A DNA stretch of 64,000 nt from positions 372,001-436,000 of the forward strand of contig NZ_JBBYXI010000002.1 in the NCBI RefSeq assembly GCF_039655745.1, written 5' to 3'. The translations under genes were made by a program, and so were the position numbers. Positions 24,096-33,984 of the stretch are shown here, in pieces (position 1 is the first letter of the stretch; every line of letters begins with the position of its first letter). The notes below the pieces were generated by a model. That model saw only the letters and a list, made by a program, of their open reading frames with translations, did not search any database and was not told where the DNA came from. The stretch comes from Hohaiivirga grylli (lineage in GTDB: Bacteria; Pseudomonadota; Alphaproteobacteria; Rhizobiales; Beijerinckiaceae).

Positions 24096-24557
24096 CTAAA
24101 GATAAGCCTTTCTGAGCCTTCGTGTCATGAGGGTTGCGATAAAAGCCGCGATTGCCCCGATGAAACCCGATAGTAATACATACGCGGGAACGGTCGATAC
24201 CATCATGTAACAGGCTACTGTATAGAGTGAGCAACTCAACAGGGCCAATAATAGATAAAACTGCCATTCTTCACGAAACTGTTTCCAGAGCGGGTAGGAT
24301 ATAAGCCCGGTGATAATGGCAGGGAGTAGGCCTAAAATATAGCTACTAAATAGTACACGTACACTCAGATTGAAGGCCTGCAGCAGAGCCTCGGCTGGGC
24401 TCATATAAAAACTGGAGACAATGAGTGCCAACACAAACAGAAGAAAGTTGGCAATGGCCGGGATGATGATTGCGTAGGAAATACAATGCTCAATCAGCCA
24501 TTGAAGGCGTGAAGGCTTCCGTGGTTGAGGCGGGGGGCTTGCAGGAACTTCTGTCAT
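24096..24557 (-). CDS. Small polytopic membrane protein (DUF5413-like)
   Basis: 153 residues from the ATG at 24557, with GGAGGT 7 nt upstream. A Pro-rich cytoplasmic start (PASPPPQPRKPSR), then four hydrophobic segments (about 30-52, 64-88, 98-116, 122-143) and a basic end RRLRKAYL. It overlaps the upstream gene by four bases (ATGA). Function unknown; it resembles small membrane proteins of Brucella and relatives, from memory. Confidence 0.7.
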   Translation of the reverse strand: MTEVPASPPPQPRKPSRLQWLIEHCISYAIIIPAIANFLLFVLALIVSSFYMSPAEALLQAFNLSVRVLFSSYILGLLPAIITGLISYPLWKQFREEWQFYLLLALLSCSLYTVACYMMVSTVPAYVLLSGFIGAIAAFIATLMTRRLRKAYL

Positions 24558-25051
24558 AACCACCTCCGGCCAATGATCGGGGTAAGCTTCAGGCTGACGA
24601 GTGATGCAATGGCTGATATGAAACCAAGAATAAGTGCGATTGCGACAGATTCCTCGTTGATGCTGGCAAACTGAAATAGGAACCATATCATGGCAATGAT
24701 CCACGCTACGATGGCGACAAGAGCTGTGTAACGGGCGCTTTTAAAGTCATACTTCAGAAGTCTGACCGCGCACAGGCCAATGAGCCCCGCTGGTATGGAG
24801 GTATTGCTATAGGCAACTTTAAGCAAAGCGAGGGGCCACTCTCTCCAATAGGCGATTGTGGCCTCAAGGTATTGCCCTGCAGTTTCCTGATTGCCTGTCT
24901 TGAACACAATATAGAACAGGCTGATTGCTCCAAAAACCAGAATGCTGGCGATCAGAGGGAACAGAAGAGCAAAGATAACAGCATAGACAAAATAGGTGCC
25001 TGTCGTGCTGTCTTGGTTTGACTGTGTTGCGGGAAGCTGTTCGTTCGCCAT
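24554..25051 (-). CDS. Small polytopic membrane protein
   Basis: 165 residues. A polar start (MANEQLPATQSNQDSTTG), then about four hydrophobic segments (20-48, 76-93, 102-125, 133-155) and a basic end. Same general plan and size as the next gene downstream, which suggests an old tandem duplication, though the sequences are not obviously similar by eye. First gene of a three-gene minus-strand set (25051 to 23822). Function unknown. Confidence 0.7.
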   Translation of the reverse strand: MANEQLPATQSNQDSTTGTYFVYAVIFALLFPLIASILVFGAISLFYIVFKTGNQETAGQYLEATIAYWREWPLALLKVAYSNTSIPAGLIGLCAVRLLKYDFKSARYTALVAIVAWIIAMIWFLFQFASINEESVAIALILGFISAIASLVSLKLTPIIGRRWL

Positions 25052-25375
25052 ACTTGATTAGGCCTGCCTGTTATATCATCTGAATGTCCTATCTATCCAA
25101 AAGGGTGCCGGTGATCAATTGGCATGTTTGGAGTAGTTGGGAAATAAAGTTGAGATTGCTCAACTGATTAATCAGACATTTCTACTTTATCTTACGAGAA
25201 TGGAGGATAAAAAGCGTGCCGTTTCCAGTGGTAAAGTCTGATTATCATCCATCTTGTGACTGCCTGGATCTCATGCGATTTTGTTTTGGTCGCTAAGAGG
25301 TTTAACGGGCAGAGACATTACCGTCGAACGTAGTCATTCCTGATATTTTGTGCAGGATTTAAGCAGGCATACAAA
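25052..25375. other. Gap between membrane-protein operon and cyd operon
   Basis: No gene or RNA recognised. A 13-codon ORF starting at the ATG about 25200 was considered too short to support. The right end holds the cyd terminator. Confidence 0.5.
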
Positions 25376-25400
25376 AACCGCCGCTGAAGTTGCGGCGGTT
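25376..25400 (-). terminator. Terminator of the cydAB-X transcript
   Basis: Perfect nine-pair GC-rich stem AACCGCCGC / GCGGCGGTT with a seven-base loop; the minus strand ends TTTTTG. Confidence 0.85.
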
Positions 25401-25411
25401 TGATATTCATC

Positions 25412-25543
25412 TCAAACAGGTTCGTCCTTCTTTGGGACTGCCCGTTTCTTTACCTCGTCATCCATCAGCTCATACCACATGGCATTGAGCACAGCGAAAG
25501 CAGCTGCGAGCGGTAGGCCGAGAATCCATGCGAAATACCACAT
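25412..25543 (-). CDS. cydX: Cytochrome bd small subunit CydX
   Basis: 43-residue single-pass membrane subunit that stabilises the cytochrome bd haem site. The start MWYFAWILGLPLAAAFAVLN and following MWYELMDDE are the family signature (W-Y-F-x-W-x-L-G). A charged tail KKRAVPKKDEPV follows. GGAAAGGA precedes the ATG by 7 nt. It lies 17 nt after cydB and is too short for standard ORF cut-offs. Confidence 0.9.
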   Translation of the reverse strand: MWYFAWILGLPLAAAFAVLNAMWYELMDDEVKKRAVPKKDEPV

Positions 25544-25560
25544 TTCGTTTTCCTTTCCGC

Positions 25561-26706
25561 TTAGTAGCTATGATCACCAGGATCAATCATCTTCTGGTCC
25601 ACTTTGCCCCACAGCACATGATAAACGTAGCTGGTGTAGGCGAGGATAATGGGCAGGAAGATGACGGTCACAACAAGCATGATGAACAGCGTCATATGGC
25701 TTGAGGATGTATCCCAGACTGTCAGGCTCGAGTGTGGATCAATCGAAGAAGGCAGAATAAACGGGAACATTGACAGGCCAACTGTTGATATAATGCCGAA
25801 GATCGACAGACTGCTGCAAAGAAGTGCCGAAACTTCTCCTCTGGTTTTAAGCAAAATGGCAGCGCCAAGAGCTCCAATAAAACCAAGGGCAGGGCCAATC
25901 CATATCCATGGACGGATATCATAGCTTGAAAGCCATGCGCCATGCTCAGCCATGGCTGTTTTCAGCAGTGGGTTGGACGGTCCAAGAGGTTCAACAGTAC
26001 TGGTAATACGGTAGCCCATAGGTTCCAGTAACCAGCCAGCCAAGGCAAAAAGAACGATTGTCAGCAAAGCGGCAACAGCACCGTAGTTTCTGGCGCGTTG
26101 GGCAATATTGCCATCCGTTTTGAGAGCCAGCCATGTCGCACCGTGTGTCACCAACATTGTAACGGATACCAGACCGCAAAGGATGGCATAAGGATTCAGG
26201 AGGCCAAAGAATGTGCCTTCATAGTAAACCCTGAGGTCTGGATCAAAGCGGAAGGGGACACCCTGCAGCACATTGCCAATGGCAACACCAAAGATCAGGG
26301 CGGGAACAAAGCCACCGATAAACAGGGCCCAATCCCAGGCTGAACGCCAGCGGGTATCTTCAAGTTTACTACGATATTTAAAGCCAACAGGTCGCAGGAT
26401 AAGCGCGAACAGGATGGCAAACATCGCCAGATAGAAGCCGGAGAAGGATACTGCGTAAAGCGGTGGCCAGGCCGCAAAAATGGCACCACCGGCAAGGATC
26501 AACCAGACCTGGTTACCTTCCCAGACTGGCCCGACGGTATTGATGACAATACGGCGTTCCATATCATTGCGGGCAACAAATGGCATCATGGTACCGACCC
26601 CAAGGTCGAAGCCATCGGTTAAGGCAAAGCCAATCAGGATAACGCCGAGTAAAGCCCACCAGATCAGGCGCAGGATGTCATAGGAAATCAGTTCATGTAA
26701 AATCAT
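25561..26706 (-). CDS. cydB: Cytochrome bd ubiquinol oxidase subunit II
   Basis: Membrane subunit of the high-affinity terminal oxidase. 381 residues, about nine transmembrane segments. Motifs: YDILRLIWWALLGVILIGFALTDGFDLGVG at the N-terminus, GPVWEGNQVWLILAGGA near 59, AWPPLYA, and FPFILPSSIDPHSSLTVWD near 316, all CydB-specific. It starts 4 nt after cydA and is followed by cydX. Confidence 0.97.
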   Translation of the reverse strand: MILHELISYDILRLIWWALLGVILIGFALTDGFDLGVGTMMPFVARNDMERRIVINTVGPVWEGNQVWLILAGGAIFAAWPPLYAVSFSGFYLAMFAILFALILRPVGFKYRSKLEDTRWRSAWDWALFIGGFVPALIFGVAIGNVLQGVPFRFDPDLRVYYEGTFFGLLNPYAILCGLVSVTMLVTHGATWLALKTDGNIAQRARNYGAVAALLTIVLFALAGWLLEPMGYRITSTVEPLGPSNPLLKTAMAEHGAWLSSYDIRPWIWIGPALGFIGALGAAILLKTRGEVSALLCSSLSIFGIISTVGLSMFPFILPSSIDPHSSLTVWDTSSSHMTLFIMLVVTVIFLPIILAYTSYVYHVLWGKVDQKMIDPGDHSY

Positions 26707-26710
26707 AGCA

Positions 26711-28282
26711 TCACTCCGTTGGCATGGTTGCGGCCAGAAGTGGCACAGAAGATTGCTTGTCTAGCTGAGGCCCATGGCGAATAGCCCTGAGCATAAGGCC
26801 CATCTCAACAATAAAGAGAATTGTGTAGATGATGATAAAGCCAATAAGGGTCAGGAGCACGGTTGATGCGCCAAGAGTCGAGACAGCGGCGGCTGTTGGT
26901 AGAACACCTTCAATAATCCACGGCTGCCGTCCAAGTTCAGCAACGATCCAGCCCAGTTCCGCTGCCAGCCAGGGAAGGGGAATGGAGATAACCGCAAGCT
27001 TGAGTAACCATTGATGCTTATCAAGCTGCCGCCTTGCGGATAGCCAGAAGAAGACACCCATCATAAGGATAAAATAGAAGCCAAGACCGACCATGACCCG
27101 GAAGGACCAGAACAATGGCAGAACGGGTGGAACCGTATCCCAAGCCGCCTTATCAATCTGCTCTGGTGTTGCCTGACGTGGATCATCAACATAACGCTTG
27201 AGCAGAAGGGCATAGCCGAGCTTCTGACCATTTTCCTCAAAAGCTTCTTTGAGGAATGGATCAATAGTGCTGCTTTTGGCTTCACGGATTTTCTGCAACG
27301 CATCAAAGGCTTTTATTCCGCTCTGAATATTTCCCTTGGCGTTTTCAACCAGCTCTTTGATGCCTGGTATCTCTTCCGTCAGGGAGCGTGTCGCAATCAG
27401 CCCCATCGCCATCGGAATTTTGACAGCATAATGGGTTTCACGATCTTCCAGACTTGGGAAACCGATCAGGTTGAAAGAAGCGGGTGCGGGTTCTGTCTCC
27501 CACATACCTTCCATTGCTGCTAGTTTCATCTTCTGGCTTTCATTGGCGAGATAGCCGCTTTCATCACCCAGAACGACAACGGATAGTGAGGCGGCCAAAC
27601 CAAAGGCTGCCGCAACTGTCATAGAGCGTTTGGCAAGCTCTGCATGCCGGCCTTTAAGAAGGTACCATGCAGATACACCCAGAACGAAGAATGAGGCGGT
27701 TACATAACCCGCAGATACGGTATGAACAAACTTTGCCTGTGCAACCGGATTGGTGAGCACCGCTCCGAAGTCCGAAACTTCCATGCGCATGGTGAGCGGG
27801 TTGAAGGCTGAACCAACCGGATTCTGCATCCAGCCATTGGCAATCAATATCCAGAGTGCTGAGAAGTTCGAGCCAATTGCCACGGCCCATGCTGTTATCA
27901 GATGGGCGACTTTGGACATTCGGTCCCAGCCGAAGAAGAATAGCCCGACAAAGGTCGCCTCAAGAAAGAAGGCCATCAGTCCTTCAATAGCCAGTGGAGC
28001 ACCAAAGATGTCACCGACGTAATGGCTGTAATAGCTCCAGTTCATGCCGAACTGGAATTCCATGACGATGCCGGTTGAGACACCCAAAACAAAGTTGATG
28101 CCGAAGAGGGTTCCCCAAAACTTTGTCATCTGTCGCCAGATGGTGCGGCCGGTCATAACATAGACCGTCTCCATAATAGCAACCAGAACAGATAGACCAA
28201 GAGTGAGGGGAACGAATAAGAAGTGGTAGAGTGCCGTTATAGCAAATTGCCATCGAGAGAGAGCAACGATATCGAATTCCAT
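26711..28282 (-). CDS. cydA: Cytochrome bd ubiquinol oxidase subunit I
   Basis: Haem-bearing subunit that oxidises quinol and reduces oxygen. 523 residues. The first helix carries the haem b595/d-site histidine H20 (FAITALYHFLFVPLTLGL). Further motifs are GIVMEFQFGMNWSYYSHYVGDIFGAPLAIEGLMAFFLE and, after a long quinol loop, a GLGFYFILMM segment. The length suggests the long Q-loop form, as in E. coli. CTGGAGACCGAC precedes the ATG. Confidence 0.97.
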   Translation of the reverse strand: MEFDIVALSRWQFAITALYHFLFVPLTLGLSVLVAIMETVYVMTGRTIWRQMTKFWGTLFGINFVLGVSTGIVMEFQFGMNWSYYSHYVGDIFGAPLAIEGLMAFFLEATFVGLFFFGWDRMSKVAHLITAWAVAIGSNFSALWILIANGWMQNPVGSAFNPLTMRMEVSDFGAVLTNPVAQAKFVHTVSAGYVTASFFVLGVSAWYLLKGRHAELAKRSMTVAAAFGLAASLSVVVLGDESGYLANESQKMKLAAMEGMWETEPAPASFNLIGFPSLEDRETHYAVKIPMAMGLIATRSLTEEIPGIKELVENAKGNIQSGIKAFDALQKIREAKSSTIDPFLKEAFEENGQKLGYALLLKRYVDDPRQATPEQIDKAAWDTVPPVLPLFWSFRVMVGLGFYFILMMGVFFWLSARRQLDKHQWLLKLAVISIPLPWLAAELGWIVAELGRQPWIIEGVLPTAAAVSTLGASTVLLTLIGFIIIYTILFIVEMGLMLRAIRHGPQLDKQSSVPLLAATMPTE

Positions 28283-28320
28283 GTCGGTCTCCAGATATTG
28301 CCCCCCAGCATATTTTGGTG

Positions 28321-28350
28321 ATTATAGACAGATATTTACGGAAAGAGTAC
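28321..28350 (-). promoter_or_regulatory. Possible cydA promoter (-10)
   Basis: Perfect TATAAT on the minus strand at 28326-28321, about 40 nt upstream of the cydA start; no good -35 is seen. No FNR palindrome (TTGAT-N4-ATCAA) was found here or upstream of cydD. Confidence 0.35.
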
Positions 28351-28396
28351 AGAATATTTTCCTTAGGAGGAGAATAAAATGATCACATCTTCTTGA

Positions 28397-30106
28397 TCAG
28401 CTTATTTTCAGGCTAGAAAACATCTTTTTGAAGTCAGCATTATCTTTTGTGAGATCAGAAATAATCTGACCGTCTTTCATTACAATAATTCGGTCTGCCA
28501 GTGCTGCTTCACGTTGAATATGGGTCGCAATCAGCAGTGTTTTATCAGATACTAGGGTTTTGATTTGATTCAGAACATCTTGAGCTGTTTTGTGATCAAG
28601 GCTTTCTGTTGGTTCATCAAAAATCCAGAATGGGGTATTCCTGAGCATCATTCTGGCAATTACGAGCCGTCTTCCCTGTCCACCAGACAGACCAAGTCCG
28701 CCTTCACCGAGCATTGTATCAAGCTGGTGGGGTAATTTTCTGATGTCTTTTGCCAAGCCTGCTGCCTCAAGGGCATCCCAGAGCAAATCATCAGAGGCTT
28801 TCGGATTCGCAAGTTTCAGGTTCTCGCGTATGGTATCGCGAAAGAGTTCTGTCTTTTGGGGCAGACGTGTGCGTGCAATGGCTTCAACGGTACCGGATGA
28901 GGGTGAAATTTCACCAGTAATCAGATTAATCAGCGTAGATTTTCCAGAGCCGCTGCTACCGACAAGCGCAACACGTTCACCACGATTTATCCTGAGGGAG
29001 AGCCCTTTAAAAACAGGTTCGGCTGCAATTTCATAGCCTGCTGTTACATTCTGTAGGCATAGGGCTGTTTCGCCATCAGGCGCGTTAACTGGCTGACTGA
29101 CGGCTGAAGAGGAGAGACGTGGGGCAATGCGGCTGGCAGCCAGCATGGTGCGGCCAAGCTCAAGGGCTCCACGGCGTAACCCTGAAAAGGGCTCCATTGC
29201 AGATAAGGTCATTAAAACAGCAAGAGTTGCAACCGGGACCGAGATAGCCTGTGCGTCTACCAGGGCGGCCACTGTCAATAAGGTTGCGCTTAAGGCAATG
29301 GCCGTTGCAATTGTGAAGACAGCAGTCGTGGCTGTTTCAATCCGATTAAAACGATCATCTGCCGCAGCCAGATAAGCGTCAGCCTTTACAATAGCTGAGC
29401 ACTGCATTTTCAGTTTGTCCGCAATGGCCAGTTCCGTTTGCCCTGATACGAGATCAATCGTTCTTGCCCGCAAGGCTTCCATTCCATAACTGCGGCGACG
29501 GGCCGTTCTGCTTGCTGAGGAGGAGGCGAGAGTGGGGGCCCCAAAGCCAATTAATAAAAACCAAAGTGCTAATGCCAGAGCTAAAAGAGGCGATACAAAC
29601 AAAGCTATGACAAGGGCGCAAAGAAGTGTCGCAGCCAAAGCGGCTCCGATTGGTACGAGTATGCGCAGATAAACAGAATCCAGAGCGTCAGTATCGACAG
29701 TCAGTCGGAACAGTAGGGTTGCAGGGCGCTTCAGAAGTATCCGGGCAGCCCCCGGTTCAGCCCACCCTCTGAATAGTTTTTCGCGTAAATCAGCCAGAGT
29801 ACTGAGTGTTGCATCATGCGTTGTCAGGCGCTCACCGTAACGTGCTGCAGTTTTGACGATTGCAAGCAGGCGGATCACACTTGAGGGCACGAATGAGTTG
29901 AACGATACGGCTGTTGCAACAGTCAGTCCCGCAATGGCCGTTGCTGAAATAAACCAGCCGGAAATACCAAGCAATGCAAGGCCTGAGAGAGCTGTCAGGG
30001 CGGCAAGCAGCATTCCGATGCTGAGCATATTACGATGCCTTGCAAAGAAGAGCCTGAGGATGATGAGAAGGTTCTGCCATTGTTTTTTAGAGTGGTGGCG
30101 TTTCAT
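28397..30106 (-). CDS. cydC: Thiol-exporting ABC transporter subunit CydC
   Basis: Half-transporter that with CydD exports glutathione/cysteine to the periplasm, needed for cytochrome bd assembly. 569 residues: membrane domain about 1-320 with six segments, then an ATPase domain with Walker A LVGSSGSGKSTLI, signature LSGGQGRRL, Walker B FWIFDEPTESLD and the H-loop (LIATHIQRE). It overlaps cydD by four bases (ATGA). It ends 114 nt upstream of cydA. Confidence 0.95.
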   Translation of the reverse strand: MKRHHSKKQWQNLLIILRLFFARHRNMLSIGMLLAALTALSGLALLGISGWFISATAIAGLTVATAVSFNSFVPSSVIRLLAIVKTAARYGERLTTHDATLSTLADLREKLFRGWAEPGAARILLKRPATLLFRLTVDTDALDSVYLRILVPIGAALAATLLCALVIALFVSPLLALALALWFLLIGFGAPTLASSSASRTARRRSYGMEALRARTIDLVSGQTELAIADKLKMQCSAIVKADAYLAAADDRFNRIETATTAVFTIATAIALSATLLTVAALVDAQAISVPVATLAVLMTLSAMEPFSGLRRGALELGRTMLAASRIAPRLSSSAVSQPVNAPDGETALCLQNVTAGYEIAAEPVFKGLSLRINRGERVALVGSSGSGKSTLINLITGEISPSSGTVEAIARTRLPQKTELFRDTIRENLKLANPKASDDLLWDALEAAGLAKDIRKLPHQLDTMLGEGGLGLSGGQGRRLVIARMMLRNTPFWIFDEPTESLDHKTAQDVLNQIKTLVSDKTLLIATHIQREAALADRIIVMKDGQIISDLTKDNADFKKMFSSLKIS

Positions 30107-31842
30107 GGTTTTGCCTCCAGCCTGATGACACGATCCATTTTTGAGGCCAGCTGCTCATCATGTGTTGCCACAATAAGTGTTCTGTTTTCTGCCAGTTTCA
30201 GAAGGTTTTTTGTAACTTCCTCAGCTGTTGCAGTATCCAGATGTGCTGTAGGTTCATCCGCAAGGACAAGATGGGTATCACCATCTGCCATTGCACGGGC
30301 TAATGCCAGCCGGAGGGCTTCTCCACCTGACAAACCGGCACCGCCTTCACCAATTGCGCCATTATGATTAGCAACCACAAAACTTAGGGCGGCCTGTTCG
30401 ATTGCCAGATCAATATCAGTATTGCTGATTTCTTTACGACCAAGACGAATGTTAGATTTCAATGTTCCAGAGAAAAGGTGAGGCTTCTGGCCAACCCACG
30501 CCATACTTTGTCTGAAGGCATTTGCCGTCTCATCAGAGAGCTCTGTACCATTGACAGAAACCTTACCTGAATCAACAGAAACAAGTCCGGCTAAAATCGC
30601 AAGCAATGTCGACTTTCCCGAACCACTTGGCCCAAGAAGCGCCAGTTTCTCACCCGGGCGGACTGTCAGGGAATAATTCTCAAAAACCGGGATATTTGTT
30701 CGTTGATGCTGGAAATGAATGTTTTGAATCAAAACTTCAGGAGGTGATGATAATTTATTGTTTTTGCTTTGCTTATCACTATGCAGAATTTTCAGATTAT
30801 GCATTGCCAATCTATCAAGAGCTGCAATCCCGGCCTTGCCGCTGGCGCGGTCATGCCATGCTGCCGACAGCTCTTGAAGCGGTTCAAAAAAGGCTGGTGC
30901 AAGTAAAAGAATAAAGAGGCCTTGTCCCAAAGTCAGCTTGGTCCCCCATGCGCCATACGTAATATCACCAAGCAGCTGGAAGCCGACGTATACGGCAACC
31001 ATGGCAACCCCAAGTGCCGAGAAAAATTCCAGCGTTGCGGAAGACAGAAAAGCGATGCGCAGAACAATCATGGTTTTCTGTTTGAGTGTTTCTGCAGCCG
31101 TTCGAAACCGTATGGCTGTTGCATCAACGGCATCAAGGGAGCGGATTGAATTGAGCCCCCGGAGCCGGTCTAACAGAAACGCATTCATGGAACCGACTTC
31201 TATCATCTGCTCTTCACTGGCCTTTTTCGCTCTGAAACCAATCAGAGCCATGAAGACAGGGATCAATGGGGCACAGAAGATCAAGATCAGCGCCGCGAGC
31301 CATGAATGCCAGCTGACACAAAGCAATATGGCAGAGGGAATAATGACAAGCTTGTATTTTACGGGCGAGAAGCGTTGCAGAAACGGCAGAATAGCCTCTG
31401 TCTGCTCTGCAATAATACTTGCTGCTGTACCCGAAGGTGGTTTTTGGGTGTCGAGAGGAGACCGGTGCGCCAAGACTTCGGCAGTCGCAGCCCGAAGACG
31501 TGAAATGGCATGTCGGGCAGTTTTGAAGATGATGCGAGAGCCAATCATATCAATGAAGGCACGAAGGATGCCTAATGCCAGAACGGAAAGAGCAGGTAAG
31601 ACGACTTCATTAAAATGACCATCTGATGCCAGCCGATGAATAGCGTAGGCAATAAGACCAGCCTGTAACAGCCAAATCAGTGAGGCAGTTGATTGCAACA
31701 GACTACCTGTTCTGAGCCCCGGTAAATTGGACAGGATGGGCTTGGTAAAACTGGAAGATATTGAATTTGCAACCGATACTGTGCTCACCGAAGCCTCATC
31801 AGCTTCTGCTGGTGTCTCTTGTCTGGCCGATGCAGCATCCAT
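30103..31842 (-). CDS. cydD: Thiol-exporting ABC transporter subunit CydD
   Basis: Partner half-transporter of CydC. 579 residues from the ATG at 31842. Six membrane segments, then an ATPase domain with Walker A LLGPSGSGKSTLL, signature LSGGEALRL, Walker B HLVLADEPTAHLD and LIVATHDEQLA. The frame is open upstream to 31983, with other ATGs at 31881 and 31951; none has a clear ribosome site, so the start is the least certain point. MDAASARQE fits family N-termini best. First gene of the cydDCABX run. Confidence 0.93.
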   Translation of the reverse strand: MDAASARQETPAEADEASVSTVSVANSISSSFTKPILSNLPGLRTGSLLQSTASLIWLLQAGLIAYAIHRLASDGHFNEVVLPALSVLALGILRAFIDMIGSRIIFKTARHAISRLRAATAEVLAHRSPLDTQKPPSGTAASIIAEQTEAILPFLQRFSPVKYKLVIIPSAILLCVSWHSWLAALILIFCAPLIPVFMALIGFRAKKASEEQMIEVGSMNAFLLDRLRGLNSIRSLDAVDATAIRFRTAAETLKQKTMIVLRIAFLSSATLEFFSALGVAMVAVYVGFQLLGDITYGAWGTKLTLGQGLFILLLAPAFFEPLQELSAAWHDRASGKAGIAALDRLAMHNLKILHSDKQSKNNKLSSPPEVLIQNIHFQHQRTNIPVFENYSLTVRPGEKLALLGPSGSGKSTLLAILAGLVSVDSGKVSVNGTELSDETANAFRQSMAWVGQKPHLFSGTLKSNIRLGRKEISNTDIDLAIEQAALSFVVANHNGAIGEGGAGLSGGEALRLALARAMADGDTHLVLADEPTAHLDTATAEEVTKNLLKLAENRTLIVATHDEQLASKMDRVIRLEAKP

Positions 31843-32167
31843 GATTCTTGTCCGTAACCATTCCTCTACAAGGGTAGACATGCAGGCCATATTGAACAGC
31901 ACGTTCCCGATGATAGGCAGGTGATAAGGCAAAGTTGAGCGGGCGACAACCATCTCACAAAAAATTGCTTTCAGATTTCGCAAGCAGGTTTGTGAGGTCT
32001 GAAGTGAAAGCCTGACAGACTATCCTAGGAAACAAATAATTGAGCTCTATTTTCCGATTGTGGCGCTTTCACCTCTGCGTGCAGCGCCCATTGTGTTGTT
32101 CAGCACTGAGCAAAAGGACATATCGTCCGAGGCTGGTAATGAAAAATTTCTATGAAAGGGAACACCA

Positions 32168-32773
32168 ATGACGGAAAATATGTCTGATCCTATGCCGGAG
32201 TTTTCGAAACTGGACCGTTCCATCCGCATGAGAGGTATATCTTCTCTGTTGGCCAGTAACTGGTGGGCTGTTGCGCTGCGTGGGCTGTGTGCCATCATTT
32301 TTGGCCTGATTGCGCTATTCATTGCACCTGCTGCGATTCTCTCGGTCGTTTATCTTGCCGGTGCCTATATGCTGGTTGGCGGTATCTTTGGCCTCATCAG
32401 TGCGTGGCGGGCAGCGCAGGCTGATCAACGCTGGGGCTGGCTGACATTTGAAGGCATCATCAATATTCTGGCTGCTATGGTGGCCTTCTTCTGGCCATTT
32501 GCGACTGCTCTTGCCTTTATTTTTATGTTGGCTGCATGGTCGATAGTAAGTGGTATCTTCATGCTAGCTGCCGCTTTCCAGTATCAGGGGGATGGTAAGG
32601 GCTGGCTTATTCTGAGCGCTCTTGTCTCCGTAATTTTTGGTATTATTCTCTTTGTCTCTCCAATGGTGAGTGCTGTTGTGCTGACATGGTGGGTTGGTAT
32701 TTATGCCGTTATTTTCGGAATTGGCATTATTATTCTGGCCTTCAAATTGCGCAAATTGAATACTCAGCTTTAA
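32168..32773 (+). CDS. HdeD-family membrane protein
   Basis: 201 residues with six hydrophobic segments forming the HdeD/DUF308 repeat: NWWAVALRGLCAIIFGLIALF near 29, LVGGIFGLISAWRAA, WGWLTFEGIINILAAMVAFFWP, then a third repeat AVIFGIGIIILAF. E. coli HdeD is linked to acid resistance; the role here is unknown. AAAGGGA precedes the ATG. Divergent from cydD. Confidence 0.85.
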   Translation: MTENMSDPMPEFSKLDRSIRMRGISSLLASNWWAVALRGLCAIIFGLIALFIAPAAILSVVYLAGAYMLVGGIFGLISAWRAAQADQRWGWLTFEGIINILAAMVAFFWPFATALAFIFMLAAWSIVSGIFMLAAAFQYQGDGKGWLILSALVSVIFGIILFVSPMVSAVVLTWWVGIYAVIFGIGIIILAFKLRKLNTQL

Positions 32774-32932
32774 GTTTGCCTTGTATGAGTTGACTGCCTG
32801 AACATTTTTTAATGTATCGGGCAGTTAATTTTCTTGCTGCTCTGGTATTATTTTGCCTTAATTCCCATGTATCTTTCAACATGCCCGGGTTCTCGAAGCG
32901 CCGGGTGAACAGATAGCTTGGGGTTAAACCGT

Positions 32933-33178
32933 ATGGACCGTTTGAAAAAAGCCTTTCTTGCCGCTGCGACTCTCGGCATAGCAGGAGCTATTGCTTTTGT
33001 TGCGCTGGTTTTTATTGGAGGCGCTTTAGCTATCGCCGGAATTATCATTGCAGCGATGATTTTGGTTGGAGCTGTCATGTCCATGTTTGGCAAAAAGCCA
33101 TTTGGCAGAAAAGGTGAGCCGCTAACGGTGATGTATACCCGGGTGGATGAAACGGATTATCGGTCAAATGGCCGCTGA
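32933..33178 (+). CDS. Small membrane protein of unknown function
   Basis: 81 residues from the ATG at 32933. One long hydrophobic stretch (about 8-45, AFLAAATLGIAGAIAFVALVFIGGALAIAG split here by eye into two short helices), then a basic-polar tail KKPFGRKGEPL...DETDYRSNGR. The frame opens earlier at a TTG (32918) without a ribosome site. It is followed by a bidirectional terminator. No family recognised. Confidence 0.6.
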   Translation: MDRLKKAFLAAATLGIAGAIAFVALVFIGGALAIAGIIIAAMILVGAVMSMFGKKPFGRKGEPLTVMYTRVDETDYRSNGR

Positions 33179-33208
33179 TTGATAAAATTCCCGTTGCCGA
33201 ATAAAAAA

Positions 33209-33236
33209 AGCCCCCTGAGAAGGGGGCTTAATTTTT
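33209..33236. terminator. Bidirectional terminator between convergent genes
   Basis: AGCCCCCT / AGGGGGCT stem with a GAGA loop, flanked by A7 on the left and TTTTT on the right. Confidence 0.9.
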
Positions 33237-33250
33237 CCGGATGTGATCAC

Positions 33251-33715
33251 TTAGTTTGTTGTGATCGGGTCGAAGCGTGTCAGACCACGGAAGAGCTGGC
33301 CAACAAAGTTCTGTTCAACACCAGCTGCTGGTGTGCTGCGGCTGATGAAGTCGAATACAACACCATCCTGCAGGCCATAGAGTGCAGTACGCTCAACGCG
33401 CATGGCTGAATTGAAGTAAATTGCCGTTACACGACGGTCATCAGTCTTCTCAGGCAAAAACTGGGCTTTGCGATGAGAGTTTTCACTGATGTAGTACCAA
33501 GTCTTGTTACCGACAGTGGAAACAGTTGATGGTGTACCAAGCGTATGAAGAACCTGCTCGGCACTCGTACCCTTTTTAACGCTTGCGAGGGCTGCTTCAT
33601 CGAGGATATATCCGCGCTGATAGCTTTCTCCAATCTTCGAGCAGCCAGCTAGAGCCAAGCCCATAACGGCAGCAACAGCAAGACGTGCGATAGCAGAACG
33701 GTTACGACGGATCAT
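33251..33715 (-). CDS. bamE: Outer-membrane assembly lipoprotein BamE
   Basis: Lipoprotein of the BAM complex that inserts beta-barrels such as the porin in this window. 154 residues: signal peptide with lipobox LAGC (Cys 25), then the SmpA/OmlA domain (GYILDEAALASVKKGTSAEQVLHTLGTPS, TWYYISE). AGGGAATAAAAG lies before the ATG. It is divergent from the CBP3-family gene at 33985, a conserved arrangement in Hyphomicrobiales. Confidence 0.92.
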   Translation of the reverse strand: MIRRNRSAIARLAVAAVMGLALAGCSKIGESYQRGYILDEAALASVKKGTSAEQVLHTLGTPSTVSTVGNKTWYYISENSHRKAQFLPEKTDDRRVTAIYFNSAMRVERTALYGLQDGVVFDFISRSTPAAGVEQNFVGQLFRGLTRFDPITTN

Positions 33716-33984
33716 CTTTTATTCCCTGCGCTAACATTTAAAAACATATTCGCCAGCCCCGGCAGGCGAATTAAGATGCGGCATTATAAATTCCCTTGAA
33801 AGCAATTTCTATGCCTTTGAGCATTTTTCAGTTGGATGACAACTTATTTAAAGCTCGAATTGATACATAGAAACAAATTGTGGCAGAAAAAAACGTGTTC
33901 AAGAGCAGGGCTGTATATAATGAATGGCCTATGCTAGTAGCTATAAAATGTCTTTAAGAGTTCGTCTGAAACAAAGATTTGCGC

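Noticed and set aside
30938..31618. 226-codon plus-strand frame inside cydD
   Set aside because: Shadow of cydD; rich in Arg/Ser/Met without any fold pattern.
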